The notes: generated from the sequence alone by a model not told the origin. A DNA stretch of 64,000 nucleotides from Clostridium sp. UBA4548 (GCF_002387895.1 NZ_DGLI01000002.1:7829-71828); one strand, 5' to 3'. Counted from the first letter of the stretch, positions 33,617-43,269 are shown. Translations and numbers: made by a program.

Positions 33617-35455
33617 TTGTCAATAAAAACTATAAATATTAAGGTAGGAAATATGGTCTGTACTTCCTGCGAAGCCTTAATCACAGATGGAATCAAAGAA
33701 TTATCAGGAGTTTTAGAAGTTAAAGCCAGCTACAAAAAGTCTTCGGTATTTGTTAGGTTTGATGATTCAATGTGCTCTTATGCTAAAATATGCTCTGCCA
33801 TTGAAAAAGCTGGTTATTCTATTGAAACTGAATCAACAAAAGATATTAAATCAAAAGATAAATCTTCAGAGTACTTATCAATCATCGGGGTTATTTTAAT
33901 TGCTTTTATAATCATAAGGCTTAGTCAAAACTCAGGGGCTTTTGATATGAGTTCTAAATTGGGTGAAAACACAACCTACTTCATGTTATTTGTTGTAGGA
34001 CTACTCACCTCACTACATTGCGTAGGTATGTGCGGAGGTATAATGATGTCTCAAAGCATAACTACCATTGCTAAGAGCAAAGCCGCCTCTCTGAAACCTT
34101 CTTTATTGTATAACTTAGGTAGGGTTGTTTCCTACACTATTTTAGGTGGTATAGTTGGAGCTTTAGGTTCTGTATTTTCTCTAACTCTGACTACTCAAGC
34201 CTCTATTGCAATAATAGCTGGTATCTTTATGGTTATTATGGGCTTTAATATGGCTGGTTTTTCTACCTTCAGGGGCCTTGCACTTAAACTACCTTGGTCA
34301 AAATGTAATAATAAAAAGAATAGTTCTACTCCTTTTGTAGTAGGCTTACTTAATGGTTTCATGCCCTGTGGACCCCTTCAAACCATGCAACTTTATGCTC
34401 TAGCAACTGGAAGTGCTGTTAAAGGTGCCCTATCTATGTTTATCTTCGCTGTAGGAACTGTACCTTTAATGCTTGGTTTTGGATTAATGGCCAACTTAAT
34501 GAATGGAAATAACACAAAAAAATTAATGAAACTTAGTGGAATAATAGTGGTTGTGCTTGGAATTATTATGTCTAATCGTGGGCTTACGCTTTTAGGAATA
34601 AACCTTTCACCTATGGCCCTTTTAAGTTCAAAAACTACTTCAGCAAATGTTCAAATTACAGAGGAAAATAAGGCTAAGTTATCAAACGGAGTTCAAGAAA
34701 TCCGAATAACTGCTGATGCTAGGGGATATAGTCCTAGTGTAGTATTTGTTCAAAAAGGGGTTCCAACAAAACTTATAGTAGATGGAAAAACCATAACCTC
34801 TTGTAACAATGAAATTGTAATTCCATCCATGAATAAAAGACAAAAACTTTCCAAAGGAGAAACTGTTATTGAGTTTACTCCTGGTAATGAAGATATAAAT
34901 TATAGCTGTTGGATGGGTATGTTAAGAGGTTTAATAAAAGTTGTTGATAATTTAGATAATATAAGTCAGTCTGATATATCTGACGCTCAAAACTCAGCAC
35001 CTGCTTCTGGTGCTGGCGGTTGCTGTGGCGGTGTTGGTGATGCTGCAGCAGTTGAAGAACCTACTATTTACGGTGAAAAAATTTCTCAAGTCCCAACAGA
35101 AAGACTTATTAAAAAAGCTAAAATCACAGGAAATACTCAAAACTTAACTATTACAGGCTCTGGAATAGATTTTGAACCGCTGATAGTAGTTTTAAACAAA
35201 GGTATTAACACAAAGCTTAATTTTGATTTAAGCAAGATGTCTGCCCCTGATGGTGAATATATTATTTTAGATATTAACTATAATAAAGTAGATTCTTTCA
35301 CAATAACTAACTCTAAAGGACAGTTTGAAAAACTATACGAAAACCCTGGAACCTACTTAGTTTTAAATAAGGATCAAACTGTACTTTCTTTTGAAATAGT
35401 TGATGATATAAACACTGTGGACTTAGATAAGCTTAGAAGTGAATATATCTACTAA
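33617..35455 (+). CDS. HMA / TauE-SafE-like transporter / cupredoxin fusion protein
   Basis: The 612-residue protein combines several copper-linked modules. Residues 1-72 are an HMA domain with Cys15 and Cys18 (N-M-V-C-T-S-C). A membrane segment (about 88-105) precedes a six-segment SafE/CcdA-like domain (about 120-330) with L-H-C-V-G-M-C-G-G and N-G-F-M-P-C-G-P. Residues about 360-445 form a cupredoxin-like domain ending C-W-M-G-M-L-R-G-L-I-K-V. A Cys/Gly linker (G-G-C-C-G-G) leads to a second beta domain (about 495-600). Start is TTG 33617 with AGGGGGGAG 5 nt upstream. Likely moves or hands on copper at the membrane; divergent from the copA operon. Precise function unknown. Confidence 0.85.
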   Translation: MSIKTINIKVGNMVCTSCEALITDGIKELSGVLEVKASYKKSSVFVRFDDSMCSYAKICSAIEKAGYSIETESTKDIKSKDKSSEYLSIIGVILIAFIIIRLSQNSGAFDMSSKLGENTTYFMLFVVGLLTSLHCVGMCGGIMMSQSITTIAKSKAASLKPSLLYNLGRVVSYTILGGIVGALGSVFSLTLTTQASIAIIAGIFMVIMGFNMAGFSTFRGLALKLPWSKCNNKKNSSTPFVVGLLNGFMPCGPLQTMQLYALATGSAVKGALSMFIFAVGTVPLMLGFGLMANLMNGNNTKKLMKLSGIIVVVLGIIMSNRGLTLLGINLSPMALLSSKTTSANVQITEENKAKLSNGVQEIRITADARGYSPSVVFVQKGVPTKLIVDGKTITSCNNEIVIPSMNKRQKLSKGETVIEFTPGNEDINYSCWMGMLRGLIKVVDNLDNISQSDISDAQNSAPASGAGGCCGGVGDAAAVEEPTIYGEKISQVPTERLIKKAKITGNTQNLTITGSGIDFEPLIVVLNKGINTKLNFDLSKMSAPDGEYIILDINYNKVDSFTITNSKGQFEKLYENPGTYLVLNKDQTVLSFEIVDDINTVDLDKLRSEYIY

Positions 35456-35463
35456 TTTTATAT

Positions 35464-35580
35464 CTATTTAACAAAAGCGTTCAGGATAAAATTTCATCTT
35501 ATTCATCTTCAAAGACCTTAAAGGAAATAAGATAAGAGTAATGTATAAGCTAAATCTTGATTTTATTTCCCTATAAATAG
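35464..35580. repeat. Composite hairpin repeat, copy 5
   Basis: Perfect outer stem CTATTTA (35464-35470) / TAAATAG (35574-35580); core ATGTATAAGCTAAAT; inner GGAAATAAGAT / ATCTTG...TTATTTCC. Directly downstream of the HMA/TauE fusion gene. Confidence 0.7.
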
Positions 35581-35582
35581 GG

Positions 35583-35617
35583 AAAACACTGTGAACGAAA
35601 ATCACAGTGTTTTTTTA
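35583..35617 (+). terminator. Terminator after the HMA/TauE fusion gene
   Basis: AACACTGTG / CACAGTGTT stem with an A-rich 9-nt loop followed by seven T and then A. Confidence 0.92.
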
Positions 35618-35632
35618 TTTCAATTATAGATT

Positions 35633-35738
35633 TTATATATTGGCTTAAAGATGAAACAATATTTGCTTTTTCACAAACGCTTAAAGGAACTAAAGTAGTT
35701 CCTTATGCAAGTTAAAACCAACTTTAGTTCCATATAAT
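35633..35738. repeat. Composite hairpin repeat, copy 6
   Basis: Outer TTATAT..TGG / CCATATAA, inner perfect hairpin GGAACTAAAGT / ACTTTAGTTCC around TTATGCAAGTT. Ends 10 nt before the rho stop, so it may lie in the rho 3' untranslated region. Confidence 0.7.
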
Positions 35739-35747
35739 TAAATTACT

Positions 35748-37250
35748 TTATTTAAGTAGTTCTGGGCTCTTACTGAGAATCTCAAAGAACTCCTTATTAG
35801 TCCTAGTTTTTGACAGTACATTTAATAACTTTTCTGTTACTGCAGCAGTATTACCTTCATTATACATAAGCTTTCTTATATTGTAAGTAACCTCTAACTC
35901 TGTCTTGTTAAGTAACAAATCTTCTCTACGAGTTCCAGATTTATAGATATCTATAGCTGGGAATATTCTTCTTTCTTGAAGAATTCTATCAAGATGTACC
36001 TCCATATTACCAGTACCTTTAAATTCCTCAAATATCATATCATCCATTCTACTTCCTGTTTCAACTAAAGCAGTAGCAAGAATTGTTAAACTTCCACCCT
36101 CTTCTACATTTCTAGCTGCTCCAAAAAACTTTTTAGGCATAAGTAATGCACCAGTATCCAAACCTCCTGATAAGGTCCTTCCAGTTCTAGTAATGGTTAA
36201 GTTATAAGCCCTTGCAAGTCTTGTTATACTATCTAACAATATAACCACATCTTGACCTTGTTCTACACATCTTTTAGCTCTTTCTAAGACCATGTAAGCA
36301 ACCTTAGCATGATGTTCTGGCTCTTCATCAAAAGTAGAATAAATAACATCTCCATCTATGGACCTTTGCATATCAGTAACTTCTTCTGGTCTTTCATCGA
36401 TTAAAAGCACAATTAATTTAATATCTGGATTGTTCTTAGTTATGCTTTGTGCAATTTTCTTTAAAATACTAGTTTTACCTGCTTTAGGTGGTGCTACAAT
36501 AACACCTCTTTGTCCTTTTCCAATAGGTGAAATAATATCCATTAGCCTTGAAGATAGGTCTTCTGGACTAGTTTCAAGTTTTATCTTTTCCTCAGGATAT
36601 ATAGGGGTTAGCTTCTCAAAAGGTACTCTTCTTATAGCCTTCTCAGGATTTTCTCCATTAACCTTTTCCACATATAAAAGAGCCTTATACTTCTCTCCCT
36701 CTTTAGGAATTCTAACCTTACCTTGAACCTCATCCCCAACCTTCAAATTAAACCTTCTAATTTGGGATAAAGAAACATAAATATCATCATCACCACTTAA
36801 ATAATTATTGCTTCTTAAAAGTCCAAAATTGTTGTTATCACTAATTTCTAGAACCCCTTTTCCAGAGTTGGACTCATTAATTAGCACCTTTAACTTTTCT
36901 CTTCTTTCCTCGAAACTTTCTTCCTTTTCTTCTGGATTACCAGCATCATCAAACTCTTCTTCCTCATTAACTACATCTTCATTTCTATAAATTTCACTAG
37001 AACCATTACTAAAATTCTCTTCTTTATAAACCTTGTCCTTATTCTCCTCCTCAACTTCCTTGGAGCTGATTTTAGGACTAATTTTCTCTCTTAAAATTAC
37101 CCCAGACTTTTCAATAGCAGCTGGAGAAATTCTTCTTATTTCTTCAATAAGCTCTGCTTTCTTAAACTTAGCAATATTTTTTATACCAAGATTCTTAGCA
37201 ATCTCTTTTAGTTCGCTAAGATTCATACTATCTAACTCTTTATTAGTCAA
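35748..37250 (-). CDS. rho: Transcription termination factor Rho
   Basis: Hexameric RNA-dependent ATPase that releases untranslated transcripts. I use the TTG at 37250 (GGAGGTG 8 nt upstream), which gives about 500 residues starting L/M-T-N-K-E-L-D-S-M-N-L-S-E-L. Domains: Rho N-terminal SAP-like helix bundle (about 1-45), an acidic low-complexity insertion rich in Glu/Asn (about 60-125), the cold-shock-like RNA-binding domain (about 135-205), and a RecA-type motor with Walker A A-P-P-K-A-G-K-T-S, Walker B D-V-V-I-L-L-D-S, and Q-loop/R-loop regions. The insertion makes it longer than E. coli Rho (about 420). Confidence 0.97.
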   Translation of the reverse strand: MTNKELDSMNLSELKEIAKNLGIKNIAKFKKAELIEEIRRISPAAIEKSGVILREKISPKISSKEVEEENKDKVYKEENFSNGSSEIYRNEDVVNEEEEFDDAGNPEEKEESFEERREKLKVLINESNSGKGVLEISDNNNFGLLRSNNYLSGDDDIYVSLSQIRRFNLKVGDEVQGKVRIPKEGEKYKALLYVEKVNGENPEKAIRRVPFEKLTPIYPEEKIKLETSPEDLSSRLMDIISPIGKGQRGVIVAPPKAGKTSILKKIAQSITKNNPDIKLIVLLIDERPEEVTDMQRSIDGDVIYSTFDEEPEHHAKVAYMVLERAKRCVEQGQDVVILLDSITRLARAYNLTITRTGRTLSGGLDTGALLMPKKFFGAARNVEEGGSLTILATALVETGSRMDDMIFEEFKGTGNMEVHLDRILQERRIFPAIDIYKSGTRREDLLLNKTELEVTYNIRKLMYNEGNTAAVTEKLLNVLSKTRTNKEFFEILSKSPELLK

Positions 37251-37283
37251 GTATATTACACCTCCGAATACCTCAAATACCAT

Positions 37284-37504
37284 GTATAACTAATTATTTA
37301 CTTATAGACTTTTGGGAATTTATTTAAAATTGTATTTACAATTGGAAACTATTTAAAATGTGCATAAATAAATTATTACCATAATTTCTTATATTAACCA
37401 CTAATAATTATTTAAAATGAAGAATTCACAAAAGAAAGTTAAAAAAACTAGAAGAAATTCTTAATTATTTTATATATACAAATATACACCAAATGAAATT
37501 AAAA
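37284..37504. other. Spacer upstream of rho
   Basis: AT-rich, no ORF. Must contain the rho promoter (minus strand); no hexamers assigned. Bounded by a strong terminator hairpin. Confidence 0.4.
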
Positions 37505-37563
37505 AACTAGTAAGTTTTAATATTATTGTACTATCTTTCAATAATATTAAAACTTATCTAGTT
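37505..37563 (-). terminator. Long hairpin terminator after the histidine kinase gene
   Basis: About 24-bp nearly perfect stem (37505-37528 and 37539-37563) starting AACTAG, followed on the minus strand by TTTTTTAATTT. Very AT-rich but long. Confidence 0.8.
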
Positions 37564-37564
37564 A

Positions 37565-37672
37565 GAAGCTTTCATAGACAAAGATTAATTTATTCATCTT
37601 TGCCTATAGAAGGCTTAAGGAAATCAATTTAGGTTCTATGTGCAAGTTTAGTCTTGAGTTTCTTTCCCAATA
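37565..37672. repeat. Composite hairpin repeat, copy 7
   Basis: Contains AAAGAT / ATCTTT hairpin, then GGAAATCAA / TTGAGTTTC around CTATGTGCAAGTTTAG. Between the histidine kinase stop and its terminator, thus inside its 3' untranslated region. Confidence 0.6.
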
Positions 37673-37679
37673 TATAAAT

Positions 37680-39050
37680 CTACTTAGGCAAGCTAATAGT
37701 AAACTCTGACCCTTTATTTATTATACTTTTTACTTCAACTCTTCCATCATGGGCTTCAATTATAGATTTAGTTATGGCAAGCCCAATTCCAGAGCCTCCA
37801 GTAGCTCTAGTTCTTGATTCATCAACTCTATAAAACCTTTCAAAAATAAAGGGTAAATGTTCTCTATCAATTCCTATTCCCGTATCTTTTATTTTTATAA
37901 TTATCTTATCTTTTTCCTCACCAACATTTATATAAATATGCCCTCCTTGAAGAGTGTATTTTTCTCCGTTAGATAGAATATTAATTATAGCTTGGCTAAG
38001 CTTATCCTTATCTCCTTGAAGAAAAACATCTTTACTTTCATAATGAAGAATTATATCTTTATCCAGAAACTTCTTTTCAAAATTGCTCAATATATTAGAA
38101 ATTAAATTCCCTATATTAATATTACTTTTGTTAAGAACCACTTGCTCCTCTTCAGTTTTAGCTAGGTTTTCCAAATCTCCTACTAACCTGTATAATCTGG
38201 ACACTTCTTCATTACAGCTTTGTAATCTTTCCTCCGTTGGCTCCCAAATACCATCTATCATACCTTCTAAATTTCCCTGCAGAGTAGTAAGTGGGGTTCT
38301 TAACTCGTGAGATATATCCTTTGTGAGCACCTTACGAAGTTGCTCTTGCTTTCTTAAGGAGGAAGATAAATTATTTACCGCTTCCACAAGAGTATTCATC
38401 TCTGAAATGTTAGAGTCATTACTTATCATATTATAGTTTCCCTTTGAAATCATTGAGGTAGAAGTAACTACCTTAGAAATCATATTGCTTAGCTTTGTAG
38501 AAATAAATAACCCAACAGCTATAGATAATATTAAAGCAAAAATAGCTACAAAAACCATAGCATTTCTCAAGCTATTTAAATATACTAAGTCATTATCCCT
38601 ATAATAAAAGGGCCCATAATAACTTATATTCACTATGCCCTGCTTCTCATTATTTATAATAAGTTCAAAGGTTTTTGTTACATATTTTATAGGTGCCTTC
38701 GAGTTCTTTCTAGTATTATTACTTACATTTTGCAATATGTTTTGGCACATGCCATGATTAAACTCCATTGCGTCCCATATTACCTCATTATTATTGTCCA
38801 CAACTTCTAGTATAAGCCCATTATTCATAGCATCTATTCCTATATTCTCCATAGCATACAAGTTCCAACCATCACTTTTATATTGCTTCTCTATAGATTG
38901 AACAATGCCCTTAGTCTTATCTTCTATATTCTTTTGAATTAACTTCTTATAATTACTTTCTAATAAATTCATTGAGAGTATTCCAACTAAAATAATGCTT
39001 ATTAAAGATACTATTACATTGGAGATTATTAATTTGCTTCTCAGCCTCAT
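37680..39050 (-). CDS. Sensor histidine kinase
   Basis: Two-component sensor of 456 residues. Two membrane segments (about 8-29 and 166-187) flank an extracellular sensor of about 135 residues. HAMP linker (about 188-240), HisKA with phospho-acceptor His in S-H-E-L-R-T-P-L-T-T-L, then HATPase_c with N-I-L-S-N-G-E-K-Y-T (N box), D-T-G-I-G-I (G1) and G-G-S-G-I-G-L-A-I (G2). The N box has Gly-Glu where Ala-x is usual. Downstream of its response regulator with 2 nt between. Signal unknown. Confidence 0.95.
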   Translation of the reverse strand: MRLRSKLIISNVIVSLISIILVGILSMNLLESNYKKLIQKNIEDKTKGIVQSIEKQYKSDGWNLYAMENIGIDAMNNGLILEVVDNNNEVIWDAMEFNHGMCQNILQNVSNNTRKNSKAPIKYVTKTFELIINNEKQGIVNISYYGPFYYRDNDLVYLNSLRNAMVFVAIFALILSIAVGLFISTKLSNMISKVVTSTSMISKGNYNMISNDSNISEMNTLVEAVNNLSSSLRKQEQLRKVLTKDISHELRTPLTTLQGNLEGMIDGIWEPTEERLQSCNEEVSRLYRLVGDLENLAKTEEEQVVLNKSNINIGNLISNILSNFEKKFLDKDIILHYESKDVFLQGDKDKLSQAIINILSNGEKYTLQGGHIYINVGEEKDKIIIKIKDTGIGIDREHLPFIFERFYRVDESRTRATGGSGIGLAITKSIIEAHDGRVEVKSIINKGSEFTISLPK

Positions 39051-39052
39051 AA

Positions 39053-39745
39053 CTATGCTTCACCACCAAATTTATATCCAAATCCATGGACGGTCAAAAT
39101 GTATCTAGGCTTTCTAGTGTTATCTTCTACTTTTTGTCTTAAATTTTTAATATGGGAATCAATAGTTCTATCAAAGCCTTCAAAATCATCACCTAGCACA
39201 TAGCTAATTAAATCCTCTCTGCTAAATACTCTTTTAGGATTCTTAGCAAGGAGTGTCAATAACTTAAACTCTGTGGCGGTCAAACTTATTAGGTTGTCAC
39301 CCTTTCTTACTTCTAAGTTATTTAAATCTATAAAAAGCTCATTGTTATAGGACAAAATATTCTCAGTTGAAAACTTGCTTTCATACCTTCTTATAAGTGC
39401 ATTTACTCTTGCTACCAGTTGCTTAGGACTAAAAGGCTTAGTAACATAATCATCACTACCAATACTTAGTCCATTAATAATACTTGCCTCATCCACTTTT
39501 GCAGTGAGCATGATGATTGGGATGTCTGATTTTTTTCTAATAAGTTTACAAATCTCTTCCCCAGTGATATCTGGTAGCATTAAATCTAGTATTGCTAAAG
39601 AAAACTCTTCCTGAGAAAAAAACTTCATTGCCTCCTTACCATTAGTAGCAGTAATAACCTCGTAACCTTCACGCTGTAAATAAGCCTTAATTATTTCTAA
39701 AATTTTAACTTCATCTTCTACAGCTAAAATTTTTATCTTCCTCAT
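39053..39745 (-). CDS. OmpR-family response regulator
   Basis: The 230-residue regulator has a receiver domain (about 4-118) with acidic pocket E-D-E, phospho-acceptor Asp in A-I-L-D-L-M-L-P, conserved Thr (M-L-T-A-K) and Lys (K-P-F-S-P), and a C-terminal winged helix (about 130-228; L-T-A-T-E-F-K-L-L-T-L-L-A...V-D-S-H-I-K-N-L-R-Q-K). Typical partner for the kinase 2 nt downstream. Target genes unknown; no copper or antibiotic genes adjoin directly. Confidence 0.96.
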   Translation of the reverse strand: MRKIKILAVEDEVKILEIIKAYLQREGYEVITATNGKEAMKFFSQEEFSLAILDLMLPDITGEEICKLIRKKSDIPIIMLTAKVDEASIINGLSIGSDDYVTKPFSPKQLVARVNALIRRYESKFSTENILSYNNELFIDLNNLEVRKGDNLISLTATEFKLLTLLAKNPKRVFSREDLISYVLGDDFEGFDRTIDSHIKNLRQKVEDNTRKPRYILTVHGFGYKFGGEA

Positions 39746-40236
39746 AAATCATCAATTCTCCCTTTCCTAAATTAATAATCGGATTCATAACTTTAATAAG
39801 CTTAGGAAGTTGTACGTTGCTCAAAAGTAAAATTATTTTAACTTCCTAGTATTCTACTTATATATAACTATAAACTTATGATTTTCTTAAAGTATCCCTG
39901 TGAAAATCCTACTTGGTAAAAGACAAATTTAAACTCACAAACCCGCATAAACACTATATTTTCTTATCTTTTTATATTCTTTTCTCGTTATATTCTCATG
40001 GTCTTATCTTCTGGACCTAAGCCAGCATAACCCTGCATCCATTAAGTTATACTAACACTATTATTGTAGTTATATACATAAGCCATCTTCTAGTTAAAAG
40101 TAACCCTTCATATTGCTTAGTAATTGAGCGTATACCTTAGGTAACCCTAATATTATCATAAGTTTATGGATATTATATGTAAACTACTAGTTCTATGAAA
40201 ATCTAGTTATCTATTTATAAAATAAACTTTCAAAAC
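39746..40236. other. Spacer upstream of the two-component system
   Basis: About 490 bases without a supportable ORF, tRNA or strong repeat. AGGAAGTT (about 39808) and AACTTCCT (about 39840) form a loose inverted repeat that could be a decayed hairpin element or a regulator site. Confidence 0.4.
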
Positions 40237-40295
40237 AAAAACCTAAGATTAAAGAATAGGAAATATATTTCTCTCTTCTTTAACCTTAGGTTTTT
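40237..40295 (-). terminator. Terminator after pyrG
   Basis: Twenty-position stem (AAAAACCTAAG base, one mismatch) with an AT-rich loop; on the minus strand TTTTTGTTTT follows. Just past the pyrG stop. Confidence 0.88.
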
Positions 40296-40300
40296 AAGCT

Positions 40301-41908
40301 TTATTTATTCTTATTTTCTAAAGAAGCTTTTACAAACTCACTAAATAATGGATGAGGATTGTTAGGTCTAGATTTTAATTCTGGGTGGAATTGAGTTGCT
40401 ACAAACCAAGGATGTTCTTTAAGTTCAACTATTTCAACTAATTTCTTATCTGGGCTAGTTCCACTTAAAACTAGTCCTGCTTTTGTTAATTCATCTCTAT
40501 ACTCATTATTGAACTCGTATCTATGTCTATGTCTTTCATAAATCACTTCTTCACCATAAGCTTCAAAAGCCTTAGTTCCTTTATCTAATCTACAAGCATA
40601 TAACCCAAGCCTCATGGTGCCGCCCTTTTCATCAATCTCCTTTTGATCTGGCATTAAATCAATTACTGGATGAGTAGTGTCTGGTATAAGTTCTGCACTA
40701 TTAGCATCTTCATAATTTAACACATTTCTAGCAAACTCAATCACTGCGCACTGCATACCAAGGCATATACCAAGAAAAGGAACATTTCTTTCTCTGGAAT
40801 ATCTCACTGCTTCAATCTTTCCTTCCACACCCCTATCGCCAAAACCACCTGGTACTAATATTCCATCTACCTCTCCTAGAAGCTCCTCTACATTTTCTCT
40901 AGTTACTTCCTCTGCATTAATCCATTTAATCTGAACATTAGAATTACAGCCAAGGCCCCCATGACTTAGGGCCTCAACAACCGATATGTACGCATCATGG
41001 AGTTCTACATACTTACCAACCAGAGCAATAGTAACATTATTTTTCAGGTTTTTAAGTTTCTCCACCATTTCTATCCATGAGGAATTATCTATAGAGCTAC
41101 AATTTAAGCTTAGCTTTTCGCAAACCAAAGCATCTAAACCTTCTTCATGTAACATTAATGGAACTTCATAAAGGTTTTCTGCATCTAAATTTTGAATTAC
41201 TGCTCTTCCATCTATATTACAAAATAACCCAATCTTATTTCTTAAGTCCCTTGGAATTTCTTTTTCACTTCTACAAACAATGATGTCAGGTTGAATACCT
41301 ATGCTTCTTAATTCCTTAACTGAATGTTGAGTAGGTTTAGTTTTTAACTCTCCTGCCTTACCAAGGAAGGGAACCAAAGTTACATGAATAAAGCAAACAT
41401 TTTCCCTACCTACTTCATATTTTATTTGTCTTATGGCTTCTAAAAATGGAAGAGATTCAATATCTCCCACAGTTCCCCCAATTTCTGTGATAACCACATC
41501 TACGTGTTTTTCCTTAGCTACCCTATATACTCTATCTTTAAGTTCATTTGTTATATGTGGAATTACCTGAACAGTACCCCCTAAGTAATCTCCTCTTCTC
41601 TCCTTAGAGATTACTGACCAATAGACTTTACCTGTGGTTACATTACTGTTTTTACTCAAATTTTCATCCACAAACCTTTCATAGTGACCAAGATCTAAAT
41701 CTGTTTCTGCTCCATCATCAGTGACAAAAACCTCTCCATGTTGATAAGGACTCATAGTACCTGGATCTATATTTAGGTAGGGATCAAATTTTTGAATTGA
41801 AACCTTTAATCCTCTATTCTTAAGTAACCTCCCTAAAGATGCTGCTGTAATACCTTTTCCTAAAGACGAAACAACCCCACCAGTGACAAATACATATTTA
41901 GTACTCAA
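40301..41908 (-). CDS. pyrG: CTP synthase
   Basis: Converts UTP to CTP with glutamine and ATP. The 535-residue protein has the synthase domain (1-270; G-G-V-V-S-S-L-G-K-G-I P-loop, D-P-Y-L-N-I-D-P-G-T-M-S-P, E-x-G-G-T-V-G-D-I-E-S) and a class I glutaminase domain (about 290-535) with nucleophile Cys in F-L-G-I-C-L-G-M-Q and His/Glu in Q-F-H-P-E. All catalytic residues present. Single gene. No clear T-tract attenuator for CTP control was seen in the short leader. Confidence 0.98.
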   Translation of the reverse strand: MSTKYVFVTGGVVSSLGKGITAASLGRLLKNRGLKVSIQKFDPYLNIDPGTMSPYQHGEVFVTDDGAETDLDLGHYERFVDENLSKNSNVTTGKVYWSVISKERRGDYLGGTVQVIPHITNELKDRVYRVAKEKHVDVVITEIGGTVGDIESLPFLEAIRQIKYEVGRENVCFIHVTLVPFLGKAGELKTKPTQHSVKELRSIGIQPDIIVCRSEKEIPRDLRNKIGLFCNIDGRAVIQNLDAENLYEVPLMLHEEGLDALVCEKLSLNCSSIDNSSWIEMVEKLKNLKNNVTIALVGKYVELHDAYISVVEALSHGGLGCNSNVQIKWINAEEVTRENVEELLGEVDGILVPGGFGDRGVEGKIEAVRYSRERNVPFLGICLGMQCAVIEFARNVLNYEDANSAELIPDTTHPVIDLMPDQKEIDEKGGTMRLGLYACRLDKGTKAFEAYGEEVIYERHRHRYEFNNEYRDELTKAGLVLSGTSPDKKLVEIVELKEHPWFVATQFHPELKSRPNNPHPLFSEFVKASLENKNK

Positions 41909-42345
41909 AACAAACTCCTCCTTAATACTTTTTTTTATAAAAACTATTGACTTACTTCTATTTACCTACTATAATAGAAATTACCCTATAAAGTAAAATG
42001 GTATATTTATATTTAAAAACAAGTACTATAGTATCATATATTTTATTTTTATGCTACTATTTTTTGTTTTTATTTTTTTGTATTTTAAAGGAGCTGCAAA
42101 TTTTGCAGCTCCTTTCCTATGAAATTTAACTTGAGTATTGAACAATTTCATTTTATTTTAAGGTTCTAAGATATCCTTTTTTTATTTCTTCTCAAAAACT
42201 CTATACAAACGTCCTTCTAAAATGCAATTAAATTTTTATGTGTAAATTGCAATATTATTGCTACATTACTCAACAAATCAAAGCAACCTATATGAAAGAG
42301 AGTGCAAAAATAGGTTTATTGGTAGTGTAGTCTCTTTATTGTATT
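41909..42345. other. Spacer between pyrG and the sigma54 activator gene
   Basis: About 435 bases containing T-rich DNA (pyrG promoter side), a perfect hairpin at 42087-42115 and no supportable gene. Confidence 0.4.
42087..42115. terminator. Perfect hairpin, probable terminator
   Basis: AAAGGAGCTGCAA / TTGCAGCTCCTTT with a 3-nt loop. It is 230 nt past the sigma54 activator stop and upstream of pyrG. Neither side has a long T-run beyond CCTTT. Confidence 0.6.
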
Positions 42346-43269
42346 CTATATATTATACTTCTTCATTTTATACTGAAGAGTTTGTCTTGGTATATCTAAA
42401 AATTTTGCAGCCTTTGAAATATTATAATCAGCTAATATAACAGCTTCTTTAATATACTTTTTTTCATAGTATTCTAACTTGTCCTTTAAGGACCAATCTG
42501 CAAATGCTTTAACTTTTTCTCGTAGATACAAATCCTTCAGTTCTATAACTCCTTGACTTCTTATATTGAAAGCACCTTCTATGATGTGCTCTAGCTCTCT
42601 AATGTTTCCCTCATAATCATGTTTCACCAACCCCTGTAAAGCCTCTGTTGAAATCCCTGTAATAGCCTTGTTAAATCTCTCGTTAAATTTTTCAACAAAG
42701 CATTTAACTAATAAAGGGATATCTTCCTTTCTATCATTAAGATTAGGAAGGTTAATCCTTATTACATTAAGCCTATAATACAAATCCTTTCGCAACCTAC
42801 CTTGTTCCACAAGGTCTTCTGGATTCTCATTTAAAGATGCAATAATCCTCACATCTACCTTTTTACTAGCAGCGTCTCCCACCCTTCTAACTTCCCCATC
42901 CTGAAGCACCCTAAGCAGCTTACCTTGAAAGTTAATTGGCATGGAATTAAGTTCATCTAAATATAAGGTACCTCGGTGAGCCAGTTCAAATAAGCCAACT
43001 TGAGATTCAGCACCAGTAAAGCTCCCCTTTGATGTTCCAAAAAATATGCTCTCCAAGAGATTTTCTGGAATAGCCGCACAATTTTGTGGTATGAAATTCC
43101 TATTCCTTCTCACGGATGCCTCATGTATAGCTTGAACTATAAGTTCCTTCCCCGTTCCTGTGTCTCCATATATAAGCACCGATGAGCCAGTATTTGAAGC
43201 CTTCTCCCCTAACTCCTTAACCCTTCTTATATTTTCACTTTCCCCAACAATATCCTCAAAGGTATACAT
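42346..43269 (-). CDS. Sigma54-dependent activator lacking a sensor domain
   Basis: Bacterial enhancer-binding protein of 307 residues made only of an AAA+ domain and a Fis-type helix-turn-helix. Walker A G-D-T-G-T-G-K-E is at 35-42, the sigma54-contact loop is G-S-F-T-G-A at 82-87 (GAFTGA variant), Walker B is L-Y-L-D-E-L, and R-fingers are in the G-R-L-R-K-D-L-Y-Y-R-L-N region. The HTH (about 270-305) reads N-I-S-K-A-A-K-F-L-D-I-P-R-Q-T-L-Q-Y-K. RocR-like relatives carry an N-terminal PAS sensor of 120-150 residues; here the start has GGGGGAA upstream and no PAS coding remains in the 170-nt gap. Control must come from elsewhere. Target promoter not found. Confidence 0.93.
   Translation of the reverse strand: MYTFEDIVGESENIRRVKELGEKASNTGSSVLIYGDTGTGKELIVQAIHEASVRRNRNFIPQNCAAIPENLLESIFFGTSKGSFTGAESQVGLFELAHRGTLYLDELNSMPINFQGKLLRVLQDGEVRRVGDAASKKVDVRIIASLNENPEDLVEQGRLRKDLYYRLNVIRINLPNLNDRKEDIPLLVKCFVEKFNERFNKAITGISTEALQGLVKHDYEGNIRELEHIIEGAFNIRSQGVIELKDLYLREKVKAFADWSLKDKLEYYEKKYIKEAVILADYNISKAAKFLDIPRQTLQYKMKKYNI

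Noticed and set aside
40000..40200. tRNA-like or other stable RNA in the spacer before pyrG
   Set aside because: No cloverleaf pairing or TTCGAAT-type loop could be found.
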